Part shown: one piece after another, positions 57,825 to 64,000 of the stretch | Layout: each line of letters opens with the position of its first letter | Position numbering within the stretch: the first letter of the stretch is position 1 | Assembly (NCBI RefSeq): GCF_026626705.1 | Contig: NZ_JAPNKC010000002.1 | Coordinates: 1 to 64,000 of the forward strand | DNA length: 64,000 nt | Origin: Pyxidicoccus sp. MSG2 | GTDB lineage: Bacteria > Myxococcota > Myxococcia > Myxococcales > Myxococcaceae | Direction of reading: 5' to 3' | Notes under the pieces: model-generated | Told to the model about the DNA's origin: nothing | The model's input: only the letters and a program-made list of their open reading frames with translations | Database searches by the model: none | Position numbers and translations under genes: made by a program

Positions 57825-59204
57825 ATGACCATGTCCGACCCGGTGCGTCCGCTCTCGAAGTGCCGATTCGACGCGCTGGCGGGCTATACCCGCCAGCCTT
57901 TCATCGTGCAGTTCATCCAGGAGGTCGGTTGGTTCGCGACGCACGACGAACGGCTCCTTGGGGTGGTGACCTGGGACCCCATCGACCGTGAGTTTGGGTG
58001 GGTGGCGCTCGGCCGGGACGAGCGGCTCTGTTTCCGCGCGGTCGCGGTCAACGCCTCGCTGCCCACGGTTCAGGCTGCGCGCGACGAGCTTGCCGCAGCG
58101 CTCGCCGCGCGCGCCGCAGAACCCGACACCGCCTTCCACCAGGCCGATGCCCGGGGCGCACCGGTCGACTTCTTCGCGCCCCTCGCGCCGCTGGCGCGAC
58201 TTCACCCGACCTTTCGGGTGCTAGTGGAGAACGAACGCTACTCGCCCGCCCGCGAAATCATCGCGGCGATGATGCGGTTCTATGACGATCTCGACGGCAA
58301 CTTCGTCGAGCAATTCCAAACGACGGCCTTCGACGCTCGGCTGTGGGAACTCTATCTCTTCGCAGCATTCGCCGAACTCGGCTACGCCCGCGAAGAGGCG
58401 CAGGTCCCCGATTTGGTGCTGCGCGGCCCTCTCGGCAGCCTCGCGGTCGAGGCGACCACGGCGAACCCGCCCAACGCCGCGCCAGCGAACCTGCCCGCGC
58501 CCCCCGACGCCTTCACTGCCTATCTGCAGAACTACGTGCCCATCAAGCTTGCCCGGGCGCTCAGGCGCAAGCTCGAGCGCCGCCCACCCTACTGGGAGGC
58601 GCCCGCGCTCAGGGATGCTCCGTTCGCCATCGCGCTCCAAGACTTCCACGGCCCCGGGATGATGCGCATGGTGGTGCCTGCGGCGACCGAGTATGTATTC
58701 GGCGTGCGCCATAGCTTGGTCGACGGTGCACGGCGGATCGAGCGCATCTCTGAGCATCGCTTTGCGGGCGCTGTCGAACCATCGGGCTTCTTCCGCCTGC
58801 CCGGTGCCGAGAATGTCAGTGCCGTCATCGTCAACCCGCAGGGCACGATTACCAAGTTCAACCGTATGGGCTTCCTCGCCGGGTTTGGCAGCCGCCGCGT
58901 CCGGATGCTCCGCACCGGCGTTCGTCGTGGCGAGCGCGACGCTGACGGGCCGATGCCGAAGCCTTTCGCTCACGAGGTGCACGCGCCGGGATACGACGAG
59001 AGCTGGATCGAGGGCACGGTGGTGCTGCATAACCCCTCCGCGCGCATCCCGCTCGACCCGGCGCTCCTTCCGGGTGCCAATCACGAGTTCCTGCAGGAGG
59101 ACGGTGTCATTCTCTCGCTCCTGCCGGACTTCCACCCCTACTTCTCGCAGACGGCGATCGCGCTCGACTCGGACCCGTACCCGAACAGGGCTGACGAAGG
59201 ATGA
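57825..59204 (+). CDS. PD-(D/E)XK-like hypothetical protein (459 aa)
   Basis: Residues about 160-230 read TTAFDARLWELYLFAAFAEL, QVPDLVLRGPLGSLAVEATT: an E-containing helix, PDxxL and xVEATT resemble a degenerate PD-(D/E)XK core. The C-terminal half is beta-rich (YVFGVRHSLVDGARRIERI, GFLAGFGSRRVRMLRTGVRR). The family is unknown to me. It lies near TcmP/DUF5131 and may be a defence or repair protein. ATG 57825 is chosen over an upstream extension because no ribosome-binding site supports the latter. Confidence 0.5.
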   Translation: MTMSDPVRPLSKCRFDALAGYTRQPFIVQFIQEVGWFATHDERLLGVVTWDPIDREFGWVALGRDERLCFRAVAVNASLPTVQAARDELAAALAARAAEPDTAFHQADARGAPVDFFAPLAPLARLHPTFRVLVENERYSPAREIIAAMMRFYDDLDGNFVEQFQTTAFDARLWELYLFAAFAELGYAREEAQVPDLVLRGPLGSLAVEATTANPPNAAPANLPAPPDAFTAYLQNYVPIKLARALRRKLERRPPYWEAPALRDAPFAIALQDFHGPGMMRMVVPAATEYVFGVRHSLVDGARRIERISEHRFAGAVEPSGFFRLPGAENVSAVIVNPQGTITKFNRMGFLAGFGSRRVRMLRTGVRRGERDADGPMPKPFAHEVHAPGYDESWIEGTVVLHNPSARIPLDPALLPGANHEFLQEDGVILSLLPDFHPYFSQTAIALDSDPYPNRADEG

Positions 59205-59548
59205 CCGGAGTGTGGACGCAGGCGCTGGACCTGCGGCTCGGCGCCGAGAGCAAGGAGATGCTCCCACAAGCGGGGGCAGAGCCGAAGCCACAAGAGGCGA
59301 GCGTGGCGCCTAAGGCAGCAGCGCAGGCGGAAGCGAACAAGGAGCGGCCGCCGCGAGCGGCTCGGGCCGGGCTGCACCCCAGGACGCACCTGAAGGGTCC
59401 CCTGGGGTTCGCATCCCCGTGTTCTACCGCGCGATACGCCTCTGCCCGCGTGGTCGTCAAAAGTTCGCCAAATCCATCTTATTGGACATTGTATTGAGCC
59501 GAGGACAGAACTCTTGCAAGCACGCGTGCGGAGCCTAGAGCGCGCGGT
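59205..59548. other. Gap before tcmP
   Basis: A 98-codon frame (59201-59497) starts with ATGA overlapping the previous stop but lacks recognisable features. The right part becomes less G+C-rich, marking the change into the tcmP segment. Confidence 0.35.
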
Positions 59549-60751
59549 TCAGCGCTGGCCTGCGCGCCAGACAAGATTAACCCCTTGGCGCAGCTTCGGA
59601 ACGCGTTCGCGATCACCAAGGCCTTCAATGGTAAGCAGGCCCTCTTTCTTCCAATCGGCGAGCCACCGCTTAACGTCCTGCTCCCACGTGAGCGGCGCAG
59701 CGAGTGCGAACGCCCAAGCGTCGTCGTACAGAACGCGTACCTTCTGCTCAAGCATCCTGCGCAGCCCCTCCCGAGCCTTCGTGAGGTAGCGGTCGCGGAG
59801 TTGCTCGTAATAGTCCGACTTCGGGTCATCGCGTCGGCCAAAGAGGACCAGTTCGTTCTGGCCGGAGCGCTCCACGCGGTTATGACGTTGAGCATTGGCG
59901 CGGCGCGCCTCCATCTCATCCATCGCACTTTGCTCGGCGTCCTTGAAAACTTCGACCCCCTTCAGTCCGCGAGTCGCGTAAATAAGATGGAAATGCGTGG
60001 TGGCGCTAAGCGGATTGAGCACAACCGCCGTGCAAACGTGCTTGAACCGGCCCGTCCGTTTGACGTTTTGGACGTAGGCCCGAACGAGCCGGTCTTCGCG
60101 GTCCTGCTTGGCCAGCCCAATAATCTCCTCACGAATCTGGCCGCTTCCGAAGAGACGCTCGAAGGACTCGCGATGCACCTCCTGCGGCGAATTGACAAAC
60201 CGCCGGATGTACTTGGTCATGAAGTTGATCAGCACCTCGCCGGGCTCCAATTCCAGCAGAGGGCGAATCTCGTCCATCGCAAAGCCCGTCCAGCCCGTGG
60301 GGTCGATAAAGATGAAGGGAAAGCCACTTCTTCCTCCGGCCCTAATGAATCGGAGAATCTCGGGGATGGCCTCCTCAAACTCACAGTTCTTTGTGCACAC
60401 GTCGGCGTCAGATGTAGTCTTCGCGAAGTCGTGAAGATGCTGGTACGCAGCCCGGTTCTTCTCGATGAAGAAGCAGCGAATGCCCAGCTCGATCTCGCGA
60501 GCCTTCAACGTGTCGCGCGCCCTGCGTAACTCATCGAGTGCGATGGCGAAGGAGCTATCCTTGAAGGCCGACGACTGCGTGTTCCATGGACCCGAGAAAC
60601 CATCCACGTACGTGATGGGGCTCCATTTCGAGCCGACGATGCGCGCGAAGCGCTCAAGGTACTTCCTCAAGATGAAGTGCTTGACCCAAGATTGGTCGCG
60701 GCCATCGTAGAGTTCCTGCGCATCGGCGTCCCCCCGCTCGTCATCGCGCAT
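59549..60751 (-). CDS. tcmP: Three-Cys-motif partner protein TcmP
   Basis: The 400-aa protein shows the TcmP family layout: QSWVKHFILRKYLERFARIV, PITYVDGFSGPW, IRCFFIEKNRAAYQHL, FPFIFIDPTGWTGFAMDEIR, VLINFMTKYIRRF, and a C-terminal winged helix (DVKRWLADWKKEGLLTIEG). The first part resembles a methyltransferase-like fold. It is always encoded beside a three-Cys-motif (DUF5131) protein, as here, 3 bp downstream of it. The pair is suspected of anti-phage defence. G+C is lower than in the neighbours. Confidence 0.82.
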   Translation of the reverse strand: MRDDERGDADAQELYDGRDQSWVKHFILRKYLERFARIVGSKWSPITYVDGFSGPWNTQSSAFKDSSFAIALDELRRARDTLKAREIELGIRCFFIEKNRAAYQHLHDFAKTTSDADVCTKNCEFEEAIPEILRFIRAGGRSGFPFIFIDPTGWTGFAMDEIRPLLELEPGEVLINFMTKYIRRFVNSPQEVHRESFERLFGSGQIREEIIGLAKQDREDRLVRAYVQNVKRTGRFKHVCTAVVLNPLSATTHFHLIYATRGLKGVEVFKDAEQSAMDEMEARRANAQRHNRVERSGQNELVLFGRRDDPKSDYYEQLRDRYLTKAREGLRRMLEQKVRVLYDDAWAFALAAPLTWEQDVKRWLADWKKEGLLTIEGLGDRERVPKLRQGVNLVWRAGQR

Positions 60752-60754
60752 CCG

Positions 60755-61558
60755 TCACGCTGCCTTCCCGTTGGATTCAACAACTGCGATTGCCTCCAAT
60801 CGTCGCTCACGGTCCATCACGGGAGCAACCCAGGGTACGTCAGGAAGGGCATCGTAGGTCCTGCCATCCAGTTCACGGCCAGTCCGGCTCTTGTGGACGC
60901 CGCCCCATTGCTTGAAGAAAAAGGGCACGCGCGCGCTGCGGCACTGGTCCCTCACAGATGTGACCCACGCCTTCAGCAGGGGGCGAGCACCAGCGCCGCT
61001 TTCGCCTCCGACAATCACCCAGTGGATCCCGCTCAGCTCGAAGCGACCGAGGTCTTCAAGCAGAGGCTCGACAGAGAGGAAGCGCACACGTGCTGGGGCA
61101 GAACGCAGATGCTCGACTCGCGGTAGGCCGTAGCGTCGATCCTCCACGCTGACCCCCCACCAGATATGCGGGGCATCCGCCGCGAACCGGAGCTTTGTCT
61201 TCAGTAGGTCGCGCAGTCGTTCCGAGCGCTTGGTGAGAACTTGGTAGGTGTGCCAGTTCGCCACCGTCATAACTCTGACGACGGAAACGATGTAGCTGTC
61301 GGGAACGTCCTTGTGGAAGAGGTCACTCATCGAGTTGACGAAGACCTTCCGTGGCGTTGCCCATCGCAAGGGCTCGGCGAGCTTCTCCGGCACGAGGCGT
61401 AGGTCAAATCCCTGCTCGTAGGGGTGGCTGGGCACACCGCGGAACCGTTCGGCGAAGGTCTCGGCGTAGCAGTGCTTGCAGCCAGGGGAGATTTTGGAGC
61501 AGCCGCGAACAGGATTCCACGTTGCGTCCGTCCATTCGATCTTCGAGGTGGCTGCCAT
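60755..61558 (-). CDS. DUF5131 / phage Gp37-Gp68-like three-Cys-motif protein
   Basis: MAATSKIEWTDATWNPVRGC, then KISPGCKHCYAETFAERF gives the three-Cys motif (C..GC..CYA), reminiscent of radical-SAM cofactor binding. Further conserved segments are RKVFVNSMSDLFHKDVP, WHTYQVLTKRSERL, WWGVSVEDRRYGLPRVEHL, FLSVEPLLEDLGRF, HWVIVGGESGAGARPL and VPFFFKQWGG. This is the standard DUF5131 series. It forms an operon with tcmP. Confidence 0.85.
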   Translation of the reverse strand: MAATSKIEWTDATWNPVRGCSKISPGCKHCYAETFAERFRGVPSHPYEQGFDLRLVPEKLAEPLRWATPRKVFVNSMSDLFHKDVPDSYIVSVVRVMTVANWHTYQVLTKRSERLRDLLKTKLRFAADAPHIWWGVSVEDRRYGLPRVEHLRSAPARVRFLSVEPLLEDLGRFELSGIHWVIVGGESGAGARPLLKAWVTSVRDQCRSARVPFFFKQWGGVHKSRTGRELDGRTYDALPDVPWVAPVMDRERRLEAIAVVESNGKAA

Positions 61559-61848
61559 GTGTCTCGCCCTTGAGGTCTGAACCAGCGTTCAGCCTACCAC
61601 TCCCCGTTCGGGGATGGCCGCTTGGTATTCGTGTTGGGCGACTCCGCTAGGTCGGTCCCAGTCGACATCACAGCTCATCCTCGCCCCCGGTCTCCTCGTC
61701 GATATCCTAGAGGAGAGGTCTCGCAAGGGTCGACGGCAGCAGCGCCCTCCGCCGTGCCGCCATCCTGTCCTGCTTCGCGAGCTGCGTCCTTTTCGCCCTC
61801 CGCCCGTCTTCTCCAACGAAGCCCTGAACCCACACCGGAGAAGACGCC

Positions 61849-62049
61849 ATGACTCGCACTCCCCCCAATAGCCCCACCATGCCGGAAGCGGCCCGCCTGC
61901 CGCCGGAGCCCTCCCTCTCTGGTCCGCACACCGCAGCCACCTGCTGCTCGTCGCAACAACAGGCTGTGTGCTGCGCGCCGAGCGAGAAGGCGGGCTGCTG
62001 CGGTCCGGCGACCAGCACGCAAGGCACTTCGAAGTGCGGTTGCCAGTAG
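61849..62049 (+). CDS. Cys-rich metal-binding-like peptide (66 aa)
   Basis: The C-terminal half has four Cys pairs or singles (TCCSSQQ, VCCAPSE, GCCGP, KCGCQ), like small metallothionein-type or arsenic-island peptides. ATG 61849 has GGAGAAG upstream. It leads into sigZ on the same strand. Confidence 0.5.
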   Translation: MTRTPPNSPTMPEAARLPPEPSLSGPHTAATCCSSQQQAVCCAPSEKAGCCGPATSTQGTSKCGCQ

Positions 62050-62129
62050 GTACCAGGCCGAGCACCGTTATCCTCCGAGGCGGGCGCAACCGCCCACTCA
62101 CCTCGCCCACTCCCAGCCCCGAGCGTCAC

Positions 62130-62729
62130 ATGCAGCCCCAGCCCCCACCATGGAAGGAGTACCGAGACCAGTTGGTGCGCTTCGTGCGGCGCCGCGTGGA
62201 GGACCCACAGGCAGCAGAGGACATCGTCCACGATGTCCTCATCCGGGCCTACGCGAGCCGTGAGACAGCGCGCGAGCCACGCAAGCTCCAGCAGTGGCTG
62301 TACCAGAGCACCCGGAACGCACTGGTGGACCATTACCGCGCGCGTAGGCCGGCCGAACCCCTTCCCGAGGAGCTCGCAGAGCTGGAGGAGGACCGGGGCA
62401 CGGCACGAGAGGAGCTCGCGCGGTGCCTTCAGCCCCTGCTAGCCGCGCTGCCGGCGCACTACCGCGAAGCGGTGGAGCTGTCCGAGCTGCAGGGATTCAC
62501 CCAGGCAGAGACGGCGCGCCGGCTTGGCCTCTCTCTTTCTGGTGCCAAGTCGCGCGTGCAGCGAGGGCGCGGGCGGCTCGAGGAGGCGCTGCTCGCCTGC
62601 TGCCGCGTCGAGTTGGACAGCAGGCGGAGCGTCGTGGACTTCGAGCCCCAGAGGAGAGACGTGGGGGCGCAAGGGAAGACTCCACGCGCGGTGGGCGCGG
62701 CGCGGTCATGCTGCCGCCCGTCCCCCTGA
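62130..62729 (+). CDS. sigZ: ECF sigma factor, SigZ-like
   Basis: An RNA polymerase sigma factor of the ECF group. Region 2 is PPWKEYRDQLVRFVRRRVED, PQAAEDIVHDVLIRAYASRE, then LQQWLYQSTRNALVDHYRAR. Region 4 is LLAALPAHYREAVELSELQG, FTQAETARRLGLSLSGAKSR, VQRGRGRLEEAL. The SigZ subgroup ends with Cys residues (LLACCRVE and RSCCRPS here), which could sense metal or redox state. Start: ATG 62130 without a strong ribosome-binding site. Confidence 0.85.
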   Translation: MQPQPPPWKEYRDQLVRFVRRRVEDPQAAEDIVHDVLIRAYASRETAREPRKLQQWLYQSTRNALVDHYRARRPAEPLPEELAELEEDRGTAREELARCLQPLLAALPAHYREAVELSELQGFTQAETARRLGLSLSGAKSRVQRGRGRLEEALLACCRVELDSRRSVVDFEPQRRDVGAQGKTPRAVGAARSCCRPSP

Positions 62730-62790
62730 GGCTGGAACGCCCGGGCGCCGCGAGCCGCCGCTACGGCAGAGGTCACATTGACAAGAAACG

Positions 62791-62814
62791 ATGCATCGCC
62801 TATCTACGATGCAT
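62791..62814. promoter_or_regulatory. ArsR operator-like inverted repeat
   Basis: ATGCATCG (62791-62798) and CGATGCAT (62807-62814) form perfect 8-bp arms separated by 8 bp. The right arm overlaps the start codon of the ArsR gene, so binding would block its own expression. Confidence 0.7.
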
Positions 62815-63142
62815 GGCACGCCTCACACCGGTCAGCGTCTTCAAGGCCCTCTCGGATGAGCACCGGCTGCGGATGCTGAAGTTCATCACCACCGCGGACG
62901 CGGCCTGCTGCCGCACCGGCGAGGGAGTGTGCGCCTGCGACGTGCAGGAGTTCATCGGCCTGGCGCAGCCCACGGTGTCGCAGCACCTGAAGATTCTCGT
63001 CGACGCGGGCCTGCTGCACGTCGAGCGCCGCGGCAAGTGGAACTACTACACGCTCGCCAGCGAGGGCTTCAGCGTGGCCCAGAGCGTCCTCCGCGGCTAC
63101 ACCGCCGAGAGCACCCCGAAGCCCCGCGCCGCTGCAGGCTAG
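62813..63142 (+). CDS. arsR: ArsR-family metalloregulator
   Basis: A winged-helix repressor: SVFKALSDEHRLRMLKFITT, ADAACCRTGEGVCACDVQEF, IGLAQPTVSQHLKILVDAGL, LHVERRGKWNYYTLASEGF. Cys residues in ACCRTGEGVCACDVQ, just before the recognition helix, are placed like the ELCVCDL As(III) site of ArsR. Ala/Pro-rich tail. ATG 62813 lies inside its operator. Confidence 0.85.
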   Translation: MARLTPVSVFKALSDEHRLRMLKFITTADAACCRTGEGVCACDVQEFIGLAQPTVSQHLKILVDAGLLHVERRGKWNYYTLASEGFSVAQSVLRGYTAESTPKPRAAAG

Positions 63143-63186
63143 TCCCGCGCCTCCCTACCTCGGCGGAGTGACATCTTCGCTTGCGT

Positions 63187-63220
63187 CAATACATCGTCAC
63201 ACTCGAATGTGACAATACAT
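63187..63220. promoter_or_regulatory. Operator-like repeats before the flavoprotein
   Basis: CAATACAT occurs at 63187-63194 and 63213-63220, and GTCACA / TGTGAC (63196-63213) form an inverted repeat. They lie 12 bp before ATG 63232 and may bind ArsR. Confidence 0.5.
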
Positions 63221-63231
63221 AGGAGCATGAC

Positions 63232-64000
63232 ATGAGCACCGAGCACCTTCCCATCGTTGTCATCGGAGCCGGCCCCGTGGGGCTGGCCGCCGCCGCCCAC
63301 CTGGTGAAGCGGGGTGAAACGCCCGTCGTCCTGGAGGCAGGGCCCGAGGTGGGCCACAACGTGCGCGCCTGGGGGCACGTGCGCCTGTTCTCGCCCTGGC
63401 GCTATGTGGTGGATTCCGCTGCGGCCTCCCTCCTTGAGCCCACGGGCTGGCAGGCCCCGGACGCCGAGGCGCTGCCCACCGGCAAACAGCTCGTGGAGCG
63501 CTACCTCGTCCCCCTCGCGGCCACCGTGCAGCTAGCGCCGACGTTGCGGCTTTCTACCCGTGTCCTCTCCGTCACCCGTCAGCGGCGCGACAAGCTGAAG
63601 GACACAGGCCGCGACACAGCGCCCTTCGTCGTCACCGTACTGCGAGAAGGCGGAAGGGAGGAGCGCATCGAGGCCCGCGCGGTCATCGACGCATCCGGTA
63701 CGTACCAGACGGCCAACCCGCTCGGCGCGAGCGGAGTGCCTGCCCTCGGCGAGGCGGCGCTGGCGACGCGCATCTTCTACGGCATCCCCGACGTGCTGGG
63801 CGCCCACCGTGCACGGTACGCCAGCCGGCGGGTGCTGGTGGTGGGCAGCGGGCACTCCGCCTTCAACGCCCTGCTGGACCTGGCGCAGCTCGCCCGCGAA
63901 GCGCCTGGCACGCAGGTGGTATGGGCCTTCCGCCGGCCGGAGGATGACCGGCGGCTCTTCGGGGGCGGCGGGAAGGACGCGCTATCAGCCCGGGGAGATT
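63232..64000 (+). CDS. NAD(P)/FAD-dependent oxidoreductase, partial
   Basis: The FAD-binding GxGxxG (IVVIGAGPVGLAAAAHLVKR), a VRLFSPW segment, TGTYQT-like second site (VIDASGTYQTANPLG) and the NAD(P) site (RVLVVGSGHSAFNALLDL) are visible. It resembles flavin monooxygenases such as ArsO found beside arsR, and the ArsR context agrees. ATG 63232 follows AGGAG. The gene runs off the right edge, so only about 256 residues are seen. Confidence 0.75.
   Translation, partial: MSTEHLPIVVIGAGPVGLAAAAHLVKRGETPVVLEAGPEVGHNVRAWGHVRLFSPWRYVVDSAAASLLEPTGWQAPDAEALPTGKQLVERYLVPLAATVQLAPTLRLSTRVLSVTRQRRDKLKDTGRDTAPFVVTVLREGGREERIEARAVIDASGTYQTANPLGASGVPALGEAALATRIFYGIPDVLGAHRARYASRRVLVVGSGHSAFNALLDLAQLAREAPGTQVVWAFRRPEDDRRLFGGGGKDALSARGD

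Noticed and set aside
1..64000. tRNA or rRNA genes
   Set aside because: No cloverleaf with a GTTCRA-type T-loop or conserved rRNA stretch was noticed by eye; a tRNAscan run would settle it.

Overview
The window is GC-rich DNA (roughly two-thirds G+C by eye) and most likely part of a large plasmid, or plasmid-like element, of a myxobacterium (Myxococcota, probably Cystobacterineae). The plasmid signs are a parA-parB pair with a parS-like array, a RepA-type initiator next to ten iterons, and a virB-ordered type IV secretion (T4SS) cluster. The myxobacterial signs are a DUF2381 protein (a Myxococcus paralogous family), a eukaryotic-like Ser/Thr kinase, Cys-rich secreted proteins with degenerate repeats, and strong GC3 bias. 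No relaxase, VirD4 coupling protein or VirB11 was found, so a full conjugation set is not shown here.

Layout. 0-2.4 kb: partition locus. 2.5-5.7 kb: a frameshifted AbiEi-like gene and a second ParB-family protein. 6-7.7 kb: a small operon of unknown function. 8.1-10.1 kb: iteron origin and rep. 10.2-28.6 kb: T4SS region on the minus strand, read virB2, 3, 4, 5, 6, 8, then DUF2381 in the virB9 slot, then a Ser/Thr kinase fused to a VirB10-like domain, then a surface lipoprotein operon and a virB1 transglycosylase. 27.9-32.3 kb: a tandem-duplicated ribbon-helix-helix-like regulator and a third ParB-family protein. 32.4-35.5 kb: a Mom-like / PP-loop / DUF6884 cassette that looks like a DNA-modification or anti-restriction module. 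36-46 kb: nuclease-like protein, primase fragment, Cys-rich surface proteins, orphan HTH, RecA/ImuA-like protein. 46-54.7 kb: diadenylate-cyclase-like sensor, PAAR-AHH toxin with its immunity protein, and several unknown proteins. 54.7-64 kb: IS3 element with intact ends and target duplication, likely defence genes (TcmP + DUF5131 pair, PD-(D/E)XK-like protein), and a metal/arsenic-type island (Cys-rich peptide, SigZ, ArsR, flavoprotein) running off the right edge.

Shared control signals tie the plasmid part together. A 14-bp palindrome of form GCAC-N6-GTGC sits upstream of parA, several operons, the surface lipoprotein operon, the regulator and a parB-like gene (2.3 to 44.1 kb), and looks like a plasmid-wide operator. 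A second palindrome, GCAGACGTCTGC, occurs six times between 18.6 and 50.5 kb. A two-hairpin leader precedes four genes (one parB-like, DUF6884, Mom-like and a small protein). In its two long copies a distal arm can pair with the ribosome-binding site. A 181-bp structured element occurs twice (5.9 and 36.9 kb).

The best candidate for something undescribed is the T4SS itself. A protein kinase is built into the VirB10 position and a DUF2381 protein sits in the VirB9 position. This suggests a secretion channel gated by phosphorylation, and an evolutionary link between virB9-virB10 and the DUF2381-kinase gene pairs of myxobacterial chromosomes.
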